A stretch of 64,000 bases of DNA from JAJEFO01 sp965209045 (GTDB lineage Bacteria; Pseudomonadota; Alphaproteobacteria; Rhodobacterales; Rhodobacteraceae), in NCBI GenBank assembly GCA_965209045.1, contig CBDBPW010000003.1, forward strand, positions 372,001 to 436,000, in the 5' to 3' direction. Positions within the stretch are counted from its first letter, which is position 1, and each line of letters opens with the position of its first letter. The position numbers and the translations under genes were made by a program. Positions 8,186 to 16,049 of the stretch are shown piece after piece. The notes beneath the pieces were generated by a model. It worked only from the letters and a program-made list of their open reading frames with translations. It was not told the origin of the DNA and made no database searches.

Positions 8186-9295
8186 CTAGCGGATGCGTTC
8201 CGGACCCGGACCCGCATTCGACAACACGATCTGCCAGAGTTGGCTGGCGCCAGACCGGAAAACCCCGGCGAAGCTCTGCAGATAGTAGCGCCACATGCGC
8301 TGCAGCCGCTCGTCAAAACCGCCGTCCAGACTCTCCCAAGCGGAGGAGAGATTGGCATGCCAGCACATGAAAGTCCGGTCATAATCCTTGGTGAAGCTGT
8401 GCCAATCCTCCAGTACAAGCACGCCCTCCGCGGCTCCGGTGACCTGCTTCGGCGAGGGAATGTGGCCACCGGGAAAAATGTACCTGTTGACCCATGGATC
8501 CGCTTTCACCGTGCTGTTGCTGCTGCCCGCGGTTTGCACAAGGTGCAATCCACCGGGGCGAAGGTTGCGTTTCACGGTCTCCATGTAGGCGCGGTAGTTT
8601 CGGCGTCCCACGTGGCCGAGCATGTCGATCGAATAACTGCAGTCGAACAGCTCGTTGACCTCTCGATAGTCCTGCAAGCGTATTTCCACCGGCAGGCCCC
8701 TGCACATCTCCTGGGCCGCCTCATACTGATCGGGAGATATGGTCACGGCCATTCCCGAAACGCCGTAGCGTTCTGCAAGGTATTGGATGGACCCGCCCCA
8801 ACCGCAGCCAATGTCGAGCACCCTCATGCCCGGCTCTAGTTGCAGTTTGCGGGCGATCAGGTCCAGCTTATGCTCCTGAGCCTCATCCAGAGTTGCTGCG
8901 TCCTTCCAGTAGCCGCAACTATAGATCATGCGCTTGTCGAGCATGCGGCGATAGAGCTCCCGGCCAAGTTCGTAGTGGCGATTGCCTTCCTGGGAACCGC
9001 GACGGCCGCCCATCGGGTCCATCAACCGCGCCTGCACGGCAAGCAGCAGGTCCGACGGACGCATCTTCTTCTGGAGGTCCGCACCACTGGCGCGGCTGAC
9101 CAATTCGTCTAGTTGCTCGCAATCCCACCAGCCATCCATGTAGCTTTCGCCCATTCCCAAAGATCCATACGCAAAGAACTTGGGGAAAGCTTCCTCACGG
9201 TGCACTTGCATGTCCCAAGGCCGATCGCCGTCAATGCGAATGTCGGCAACGGCCATGAGCTCTTCAAAGCGCCTTCGGAATCGGGATTTAGCCAT
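8186..9295 (-). CDS. Cyclopropane-fatty-acid-synthase-like methyltransferase with altered active site
   Basis: The protein is about 369 residues and aligns along its length with bacterial Cfa. YSCGYW holds the conserved Cys (127); VLDIGCGWGG is the SAM loop; DPWVNRYIFPGGHIPSP and DYDRTF (Tyr 305) are family signatures. However, the Glu of MFEHVG is Gly (MLGHVG, residue 227), and the His and Ile of HTI are Gln and Ala (QTA, residues 254-256). In E. coli Cfa and mycobacterial CmaA1 these residues hold the bicarbonate that accepts the proton during cyclopropanation. The fold and SAM site look intact, so a methyltransferase other than a cyclopropane synthase is likely. ATG 9295 matches the family N-terminus (MAKSRFRRRFEEL). 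The gene is in the RiPP operon, immediately upstream of the cyclodehydratase. Confidence 0.88.
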   Translation of the reverse strand: MAKSRFRRRFEELMAVADIRIDGDRPWDMQVHREEAFPKFFAYGSLGMGESYMDGWWDCEQLDELVSRASGADLQKKMRPSDLLLAVQARLMDPMGGRRGSQEGNRHYELGRELYRRMLDKRMIYSCGYWKDAATLDEAQEHKLDLIARKLQLEPGMRVLDIGCGWGGSIQYLAERYGVSGMAVTISPDQYEAAQEMCRGLPVEIRLQDYREVNELFDCSYSIDMLGHVGRRNYRAYMETVKRNLRPGGLHLVQTAGSSNSTVKADPWVNRYIFPGGHIPSPKQVTGAAEGVLVLEDWHSFTKDYDRTFMCWHANLSSAWESLDGGFDERLQRMWRYYLQSFAGVFRSGASQLWQIVLSNAGPGPERIR

Positions 9296-9567
9296 AATTT
9301 CAAGCTCTTGCAATGTCAGGCCGATGCCCAACGGATGGACCAGAAACAGGCAAGGCAGTGACTCTCGACACGTGCAGAAGCCTTGTTGCCTCAACTGCCA
9401 GTCAACAGGAGGTCGTTCAAGCCTAATGTCGTGGCCGCCTTGCAAATTGCAGGGCAGTCATAATTCGAGGGCAAGGCAAAGAACGCGACCTCTTACGCAG
9501 TGTCGGGACCTGAGTACAGCGCGCCCTGACTGCCGCTGTTCCTTGAGCGCCCCTGGGTCGCCGGCCT

Positions 9568-11985
9568 TCAGTCACGCAGTTCACGGATGTCAGACGCAGC
9601 GGCGTTTGCTGTTTCCCGGATGCTGGCGGTCAGTGCGTCGATATTGTCCGCGCCACAGGCCCGAGCTACAACCGCCCTTTGGGTTTCAGATGCTGAATCG
9701 AAGGATCCGCCATGGTCTTCGACCAGTCGCAAGATGCCACGCAAATTCCTCCATAGCTCGGCAGCGGCTGCCAGACGAACTGCAACATCAGTGGATACCA
9801 CCCCATGCTCTCCGGCAATGCGAAAGACGGAAACAGAGTCGGCGGCGAGAATTGCCGAAGTCGCGTCGGCATGCGCTAGCTGCAGGTGGCGAGCCGCCAT
9901 TTCGATGTCCCTGAAGCCGTCGGCCGCTTCGGAGAAGGGCGACAACGGTTCCGACTCCACGTTTCGCGTCGGCATGCTGTTGTCCAATTCGGCAAGCGCC
10001 GCGTCACGCGCCCTGCGCCAGCTCAATATGTCGAGCCTAACCGCGTCAAATCGCTCGCCGATCTCTGCATCTCCGCAGGCGAAGACGCGCCGCGCCCGGA
10101 TGAGGTCCAGTACATCTCCACCAGGCGCTGCGGTCTTGAGCCTCTGCGAGAAGTCGGCCAGGGAACTGACGGGCCTTTGCTCCGTGGTCCGCTGAATTGA
10201 GGCAAAGAGAAGATTGCCTCGTGACAGAGCTTGCAACGCTTCCCGGAAACGGAGAAACATGGCGTCGCGGGTTTTCGCGCGCTTGCCCTCATACAGGAAC
10301 AGCACGTCCAGTTCCGCCTGGAACACGGCATCGCCGCTTGCCAGGTCGCCAAGCAATGCCGCCACGATTCCGCCGTCAGGGCGCCGATGAGCAAAGTCCT
10401 CGTTCACGGCAGACAGCACGGCGCTGATCGTGGCTTCCGCGATGTTGGACAGCGCCGTTCCCGCCTCGCATGGCGACAGGTTGCCGCGCATCACGTGAAC
10501 ATGCACCTGAAAGACCTTGTCGTTCGACCAGTTTCGCGCAGCCTCGATCGCGTCCTGAACGTGTCGAACAGGAACGTCAGCGATCCTCGCCCGCATCTCG
10601 GCAACGTCGAGTTCATGCGTCCAGTAAACGCGTGCAAGGCCGCGGCGTGCCAAGGTCTCGAACGCCGGGTCGGGTCCGAATCCGTCCGGCAGGTCGAGAT
10701 CCGTGAATTCGCGACTCTCAAGGCCATCGAGCAAGCGTGGGTCGCGATCTATCCACTCCGCAAGACCCGGTGCCGCGCGATGAATCTCGTCTATCGCTTC
10801 GAATGCGTCCGGTCTCGCCCGGTATGCGGCGCTGTCATAGGCGCTCCAATCATCGATCTCGGGATAGAAGTGCGCGCGCCATTGGTCGACCAGCGGATCC
10901 ATCTTCTTGAACCAGCGCTTTGGATAGAGGACGAGGTTGCCCATCTCCGAGTAGCTTCCCGGAAGTTGCGGCGCTTCGTCCGGCCCGGAATGCTGCAGCA
11001 GAGGGTAGAGCCGGGTCGCGGACATGTGGTGATCTGCATGGCGCTGCGCGTTGTAATAGAACCAGTTCGGCAGCTTGTAGGCGACGCTCCATGAATGCCG
11101 CGGGCGCACGCGTTCGAAACGGCCGCCGGGGAGACGCACGCGCTGCAATCCGTAGTGCTGGATGTAATCAACCATTCGCAGCTGGAAGATTCCCATGGCG
11201 CAGATGGCGGCGAAAACCAGTAACCCGTAGACACCTCCGATCCAGTAAGCCAGCGCATACCAAGCGGCGGTTTCAAGCACGTAGCGCCAGACCGGGTTCG
11301 TGCGATGCCAGACCGGCAGGTGGCGGCGGGCCAGGCGATCCCGCTCCACGATCCAGGTGTCCCTGTAGCTGCGGAGCACCGACTGGGGGAGGTACTGCCA
11401 GAAACTCTGCCCCTTCGGCGCGGACACGGCGTCCTTGGGCGTGCCGATGTGGGCGTGGTGGACGTAGACGTGCTCGGTCACTTCCTGCGGAAAGGAAACT
11501 GAAGCCATCACGATTTCGCCGATGCGGCGCTCCGGCATCGTGCGACGGTGCATCATGTCGTGGCCGACATTGAGCGTCAGTCGGGCCATGCCCCCCAATG
11601 CAAGCACGATCAGGATGTCTTCCCAATAGGCAAGATGGTCGGCCACGAAGACCTGCCGGAACGCGAATATGAACGTTATCGGGTAGATTGCCACCCAGCA
11701 CCACACCGCCAGCTTGTACCAGAACAACTGGCTGTTCTGCTGATGAGGGTCGAAATTGATCTCGTCCGTACCCAATGCGGTGTCGAAAAAGTCGACAAGC
11801 CACAGAAAGACGAACGGAGCCGCCAACCACCATCCCCCGTACATCGCCGCCGCGGCGACAAACGGAAATATGGCGATCGAGGAAAAATAGGGAATGGACT
11901 TGAAGAACGACAGTTCGGATGGAGTTCTTCTGCCGCCCTTTCCTTCCGCGCTCAGAGCATCATCAAATGTTCCGCTGTCCGCCAT
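9568..11985 (-). CDS. AlkB-type di-iron monooxygenase fused to a GlnE-like adenylyltransferase domain
   Basis: The protein has about 805 residues. Residues 30-380 are an integral-membrane AlkB-type hydroxylase with several hydrophobic helices. The His clusters are HDMMH (142-146), HVYVHH (172-177) and HADHH (316-320), plus the family QHYGLQR motif. Residues 390-805 resemble the nucleotidyltransferase half of GlnE, glutamine synthetase adenylyltransferase: an MRGNLSPCEAGTALSNIAEA helix pair, then GDLAS where GlnE has GKLGG, AELDVLFLY where it has SDLDLI.LYD, and later ARRVFACGDAEIGERFDAVR. The EVDxRLRPSG strand is not recognisable, so catalysis is doubtful. Start ATG 11985; a GTG at 11994 is possible. 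It is the first tailoring gene after the precursor. Hydroxylation of an aliphatic or lipid moiety is inferred. Confidence 0.85.
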   Translation of the reverse strand: MADSGTFDDALSAEGKGGRRTPSELSFFKSIPYFSSIAIFPFVAAAAMYGGWWLAAPFVFLWLVDFFDTALGTDEINFDPHQQNSQLFWYKLAVWCWVAIYPITFIFAFRQVFVADHLAYWEDILIVLALGGMARLTLNVGHDMMHRRTMPERRIGEIVMASVSFPQEVTEHVYVHHAHIGTPKDAVSAPKGQSFWQYLPQSVLRSYRDTWIVERDRLARRHLPVWHRTNPVWRYVLETAAWYALAYWIGGVYGLLVFAAICAMGIFQLRMVDYIQHYGLQRVRLPGGRFERVRPRHSWSVAYKLPNWFYYNAQRHADHHMSATRLYPLLQHSGPDEAPQLPGSYSEMGNLVLYPKRWFKKMDPLVDQWRAHFYPEIDDWSAYDSAAYRARPDAFEAIDEIHRAAPGLAEWIDRDPRLLDGLESREFTDLDLPDGFGPDPAFETLARRGLARVYWTHELDVAEMRARIADVPVRHVQDAIEAARNWSNDKVFQVHVHVMRGNLSPCEAGTALSNIAEATISAVLSAVNEDFAHRRPDGGIVAALLGDLASGDAVFQAELDVLFLYEGKRAKTRDAMFLRFREALQALSRGNLLFASIQRTTEQRPVSSLADFSQRLKTAAPGGDVLDLIRARRVFACGDAEIGERFDAVRLDILSWRRARDAALAELDNSMPTRNVESEPLSPFSEAADGFRDIEMAARHLQLAHADATSAILAADSVSVFRIAGEHGVVSTDVAVRLAAAAELWRNLRGILRLVEDHGGSFDSASETQRAVVARACGADNIDALTASIRETANAAASDIRELRD

Positions 11986-12056
11986 GTCGATCACCGAAGC
12001 GATGCCAACCTATTTCATGCCCGCCAGCTTTCTCGTGGTCACAAGACGGCCATAGG

Positions 12057-12094
12057 AAAACCGGCCCCCGCGGGGTCTACGCCGGGGGAGCCGG
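12057..12094 (-). terminator. Hairpin plus T-run between precursor and tailoring genes (attenuator)
   Basis: On the minus strand CCGGC and CCCC (with one bulge) pair with GGGG and GCCGG across a 15-nt loop, and TTTT follows directly. It lies 12 nt past the precursor stop and about 70 nt before the AlkB-like start. This is a typical place for a partial terminator that lets the precursor transcript outnumber the enzyme transcripts. Confidence 0.6.
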
Positions 12095-12106
12095 GGAAAC
12101 TTGTTC

Positions 12107-12382
12107 CTAGCAGCAGCAGCGGCCCGCCGCGATCGCCTCCAACTGCTCTTCGCCGATCTCGCTGACCGGCAGGGAAAGGTGGAGGGTCTGCGCATCGCTT
12201 TCATGGACCACGACATTGATGTCTTCCGGCAGGTCCACGCCCAGTTCTTGGGAAATTGCATCCTTTGGGCTCGACACCAGGAGGGTCCGGAACTCCCCGT
12301 CGCTTACGGCCTTGTCCGTGATCTGGCGGCGCATGTCCTCTGCCGACTGCAGGGGTGTTTCTGCGAATGATTGCCAATCCAT
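12107..12382 (-). CDS. NHLP-type RiPP precursor peptide with Arg-Cys-Cys-Cys C-terminus
   Basis: This 91-residue protein resembles the alpha subunit of nitrile hydratase, as NHLP leaders do. It has an acidic amphipathic leader (SPKDAISQELGVDLPEDINV, then a hydrophobic VVHESDAQTLHLSLP strand and EEQLEAIAAG). It ends Arg88-Cys89-Cys90-Cys91-stop. The IAAG stretch looks like a double-Gly-type C39 protease site, so cleavage after Gly87 would release only RCCC. A GAGG ribosome-binding site sits 9 nt before the ATG. It heads the leftward operon and is divergent from the NHLP exporter. The cyclodehydratase at 5843-8173 would turn the three Cys into consecutive thiazolines or thiazoles. The family is confident; the exact core boundary is inference. 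Confidence 0.92.
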   Translation of the reverse strand: MDWQSFAETPLQSAEDMRRQITDKAVSDGEFRTLLVSSPKDAISQELGVDLPEDINVVVHESDAQTLHLSLPVSEIGEEQLEAIAAGRCCC

Positions 12383-12923
12383 GCCTATACCTCATTTGTT
12401 CAAGGCTGTACGGATCACAAATGTACCCGGACGCCGCAGCATTTTCAACCCCGCGTCTGGTCCTTTCGCTCGGCCGCAGGTCCGGCCGAGCGTCCCGTCG
12501 GGAACGCGGCAGCGCCGCGACCACCCCGGCGCCGGCTGCCCCGACTCTCAAGCCGGAATGGCGGCGGCCCCGCCGATTCTCACAACTGCGTCGATGCATC
12601 CGCGTGCCGCGCGAAGCCTGCCGGCCTTGGCAGATGCCTGCCGAAAATTCTCCGAACTCCCTTCCGCTCGGCCTTGCCTGCTGCGGTGCAGTGTGCCGGA
12701 TTCCATGCGGAGAGCCCGCCAGGGAAGTTCGATCGCTGTCGCGTAACAGTTTGATAATGAACAAAAAGAAATTCCCCGGGGACTCGCTGCCTCGCTGTCC
12801 GTTGAATTGCAATTCAGCTTGGAACATGCCATCAACTGCCACTGATTCGATGTTTTTCGCGTCCGGACTGCAGGCACACAATGCTGTGCCAGTTGACGTC
12901 GCCGAGGTTGCGGAGTTGCGCAG
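12383..12923. promoter_or_regulatory. Divergent promoter region of the RiPP cluster with a 14-bp palindrome
   Basis: This 541-bp gene-free stretch separates the leftward precursor operon from the rightward export operon, so both promoters must lie here. A locally AT-rich patch near 12748-12775 contains GATAAT (12753-12758), a possible -10 element, without a convincing -35. A perfect palindrome, TGAATTGCAATTCA, lies at 12803-12816 and is a candidate operator. No regulator gene is seen nearby. Confidence 0.45.
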
Positions 12924-13823
12924 ATGTTGGGATTGCAACGTCTAGACCAGGCTGCATCAAGCAGGAACAAGGTCAGGCAGTTTGATGTCCTGCTTACGGT
13001 GACCGCGCCCCACGAGCGGATCGTATTCATCGCAACGGCCTTGTTGATGCTTGCGCTGCTTGCTTGGGCAATGTTCGGCCGCATGCAGCATGATGTCATG
13101 ATTGACGGCGTGCTGATTGAACCAGGCGAACGGCACGAAGTGACTTCCTCCGAGCCGGGACACCTGCTCGATTACTTTGCGTTTCCGGGAGACCGCGTTG
13201 CGGTCGGTGGTCGGGTCGCTCGACAAAGCGTGCCTGAGCTGGATCGCGAAGTGGAAGAACTGCGGCGTCGGATGGAGATCGCTAGAGGCGAAGCAGCAGG
13301 GGTGCTTGAGAACAGTTCCCCATCGCGGGTCCTGCTGGAGGACTTGCGGGTGGCGCTTCTGACTTTGGAGGCACGCCGGGCTGCACGAGAGACGATCGTC
13401 ACGCACGTCGCGGGAGAGGTCACGGAGTTGCGCTCCGCGCCCGGAGAGTTTGTTGCTGCCGGTACATCTGTCGCGCGGGTCAGGAGCAGCGCCGACCCGA
13501 GGGCCGGACCGGTCCAGGCGGTTCTGCGGGTCGGACCCGACATCGCGCGGCGCGTACGTCCGGGAATGCATGCGACCGTGGAAGTCACGATGCCCGGCAA
13601 TGGCACACAGCGATTGGAAGGGGAGGTGATTTCGGTAGCTGGTGCGTCCTTGCCGGAGTGGCTTGCTTCTGTCCCATCAGCAACCGTGGAGGAATTGCAT
13701 CGGATCGATGTCCGGCTTCTCCAGCCGCCCGACGGCCCCGTGCCCGACGGCACCGCATGTCGGGTCCTGCTGGTTCTTGGCGAAGGTTCGCCGGCCGCGC
13801 TACTTGTCCGCAGACTGCCTTGA
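12924..13823 (+). CDS. NHLP bacteriocin system secretion adaptor (HlyD-type membrane fusion protein)
   Basis: The protein is 299 residues: a short cytosolic N-terminus, one membrane helix (RIVFIATALLMLALLAWAMFG, about residues 32-52), then a periplasmic part with lipoyl/barrel strands and a short coiled coil (LDREVEELRRRMEIARGEA). It matches the HlyD-like adaptors found beside NHLP-type ABC exporters, where they link the inner-membrane pump to the envelope. The ATG at 12924 has GGAG nine nt upstream. The stop overlaps the next start as TGATG, which suggests translational coupling. It is the first gene of the rightward export operon. It is shorter than classic HlyD because the coiled-coil hairpin is reduced, as in this subfamily. 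Confidence 0.9.
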   Translation: MLGLQRLDQAASSRNKVRQFDVLLTVTAPHERIVFIATALLMLALLAWAMFGRMQHDVMIDGVLIEPGERHEVTSSEPGHLLDYFAFPGDRVAVGGRVARQSVPELDREVEELRRRMEIARGEAAGVLENSSPSRVLLEDLRVALLTLEARRAARETIVTHVAGEVTELRSAPGEFVAAGTSVARVRSSADPRAGPVQAVLRVGPDIARRVRPGMHATVEVTMPGNGTQRLEGEVISVAGASLPEWLASVPSATVEELHRIDVRLLQPPDGPVPDGTACRVLLVLGEGSPAALLVRRLP

Positions 13824-16039
13824 TGTCGCTGTTCTCTCGAGGTCAATCGGTGCAGCCACCCAAGGCGGCAGTCAGGACGGGACGCCGTGTTGTCACGCCG
13901 CTGGTGTTGCAGATGCATATGACGGAATGCGGCGCCGCATGCCTGGGAAGCGTGCTCGCGCATTTTGGGCGCTGGGTGCCGCTCGCTGAGCTGCGCCAAA
14001 GGTGCGGAGTCAGCCGGGATGGCTCGACAGCCGCGGGCTTGGCGCGGGCCGCCAGACACTATGGGCTCAAATGTACGGGCAAGAGCGTCAACGCTCGCCA
14101 TCTCCTGAACATGCCGCTTCCGCAGATCCTGTTCTGGGAATGGAACCATTTCTTGATTCTGGAAGGCTTTGACGGACAACGTGCGTATCTGAACGATCCG
14201 GCTATGGGCCGCCGCAAGCTTTCCATGGACGAATTCGCAAAGGGGTTCTCCGGCATCGCGTTGCACCTGAATCCGGAGGCGGGATTCCAGCGTGGTGGAA
14301 CTCCTCCGGGGATGCTGCGGCGTCTTCCCCCGTGGCTGCGTGGCAGTGCCGTCCCGATGTCCTATCTCCTGATGTGTGGAGTCATGCTGGCCGTGCTCGC
14401 GCTGATTGCGCCGGTGACTCTTGGTCTGTTCGTGGATCGGGCACTGGGTGAGGCCAGTCAGTGGGGCACCGTGGCGGCCGGCATCGTGGCCATTGCCGGT
14501 GTCTTTGTCTACTTGTTGAGCTGGCTGAAGCAGCGATGCATGAAGCGGCTGTCAATCCGGATGTCAGTCGTGTTCGGCGATCGCCTTTTGTCGAAGCTGC
14601 TACGTTTGCCGATCGAGTATTTCAGCCAAAGGCTCTCCAGCGATCTGACTGAACGAATTCTGTCGGTGGACAGGATTGCAAAGGGACTTCAGACCCATCT
14701 GGTCGAACTGGTGATCGAATTTGCAATGAGCGCGGTGTTTCTGGTGGCCATGTTCATCTATGACGTTGCGCTGGCGCTGGTCGTTCTCGGCCTGGCGGCC
14801 TTCAACGTTCTTGCCGCGCGGCTGGTCGAGCGCATGAGAACCGAAAGGAACCATTTGTTGCGGCGCGAACAGAGCATGCTGACCGGGCACGGAATGTTGA
14901 TGCTGCATCAAGCCGACAATCTGCGGATGACCGCCTCGGACGATGGCCTTTTCTCCCGCTGGGGCGGCCATCAGGCGCGCGAACTCGCCGCGCGGCAGCG
15001 GTTTGTCGAATTGGGTCATGTGAGCGCCGCCCTTCCGGGGTTGTTCATGATTCTCGCTCACACCGCCGTGCTGGCCCTTGGAGCGGTCCAGGTCATGTTC
15101 GATGACATGACGGTCGGCGCACTAGCGGCATTCTATGTCTTGGCAGGACTGTTTCTTGCTCCCATCGGGAGGATTGCCGAGGCCGCCGATGGCTGGCAAG
15201 CGCTCGCCATCGGACTGCAACGTATCGAGGACATTTTGGAGAGCGATGAAGATGCCCGGTACGAACGTCGGAATGCCGGATCGGACGCCACCGCTACGCT
15301 GAACGGGCGTCTGCAGTTGAGTGGCCATGTGGAGCTCCGTGACGTGACTTTCGGGTATGACCGCGGCCGTCCGCCCCTGATCAGGGGCATTGACCTCGTC
15401 ATTATGCCGGGCCAACGTATCGCGGTTGTTGGTGCGAGCGGATCCGGGAAGTCGACTTTGGCGTCTCTCGTTTCCGGCGCCTACGAGCCTTGGTCCGGAG
15501 AAATACTGTTCGACGGCCTTCCGCGAGGGAAGATCCCCGACGAGGTGATGGTGCGTTCCCTTTCGGTGGTTGACCAGAGCCCCGTACTGTTCTCGGCCAC
15601 TGTACGCGAAAACATCACATTGTGGAATCCTGCGGTACCCGACGAAACACTGGTTGCGGCGGCACGGGACGCTTGCATTCATGATCGAATACTCGACCGC
15701 CCGCTCGGATATGCGGCAAAGGTCGACGAGGACGGCGGCAACTTCAGCGGCGGAGAAGGCCAGCGGCTCGAGATTGCCCGTGCATTGGTGGGTAATCCGA
15801 CGGTGCTGATTCTCGACGAAGCGACCAGTGCATTGGATGCCGACACAGAAAAGGTGGTTGATGATGCGCTGCGGCGCCGGGGCGTGAGTTGCCTGATCGT
15901 GGCTCACCGATTGAGCACGATTCGTGACTGCGACGAGATAGTCGTTCTGGAAAAGGGGAAAGCAGTGCAGCGAGGAACCCATGAGGAACTGATGAGCGAT
16001 CCGCACGGCCTCTACTGCCGGTTGGTCAGGTCGGGCTAG
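13823..16039 (+). CDS. NHLP peptidase-containing ABC exporter (C39 peptidase/permease/ATPase)
   Basis: The protein is 738 residues. Residues 20-150 are a C39 double-glycine peptidase with the catalytic Cys in MTECGAACLGSVL, the His in WNHFLILEGF and the Asp in LNDPAMG. A six-helix ABC permease follows (about 175-460), then an ATPase with Walker A GASGSGKST, signature NFSGGEGQRLEIARAL and Walker B VLILDEATSALD, with the switch His in VAHRLST. It would cut the leader at the double-Gly-type site (probably IAAG in the precursor at 12107-12382) and export the product. ATG 13823 overlaps the upstream stop; a longer upstream frame lies inside the previous gene and is ignored. All catalytic motifs look intact. 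Confidence 0.94.
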   Translation: MSLFSRGQSVQPPKAAVRTGRRVVTPLVLQMHMTECGAACLGSVLAHFGRWVPLAELRQRCGVSRDGSTAAGLARAARHYGLKCTGKSVNARHLLNMPLPQILFWEWNHFLILEGFDGQRAYLNDPAMGRRKLSMDEFAKGFSGIALHLNPEAGFQRGGTPPGMLRRLPPWLRGSAVPMSYLLMCGVMLAVLALIAPVTLGLFVDRALGEASQWGTVAAGIVAIAGVFVYLLSWLKQRCMKRLSIRMSVVFGDRLLSKLLRLPIEYFSQRLSSDLTERILSVDRIAKGLQTHLVELVIEFAMSAVFLVAMFIYDVALALVVLGLAAFNVLAARLVERMRTERNHLLRREQSMLTGHGMLMLHQADNLRMTASDDGLFSRWGGHQARELAARQRFVELGHVSAALPGLFMILAHTAVLALGAVQVMFDDMTVGALAAFYVLAGLFLAPIGRIAEAADGWQALAIGLQRIEDILESDEDARYERRNAGSDATATLNGRLQLSGHVELRDVTFGYDRGRPPLIRGIDLVIMPGQRIAVVGASGSGKSTLASLVSGAYEPWSGEILFDGLPRGKIPDEVMVRSLSVVDQSPVLFSATVRENITLWNPAVPDETLVAAARDACIHDRILDRPLGYAAKVDEDGGNFSGGEGQRLEIARALVGNPTVLILDEATSALDADTEKVVDDALRRRGVSCLIVAHRLSTIRDCDEIVVLEKGKAVQRGTHEELMSDPHGLYCRLVRSG

Positions 16040-16049
16040 GGCTGGTGCG

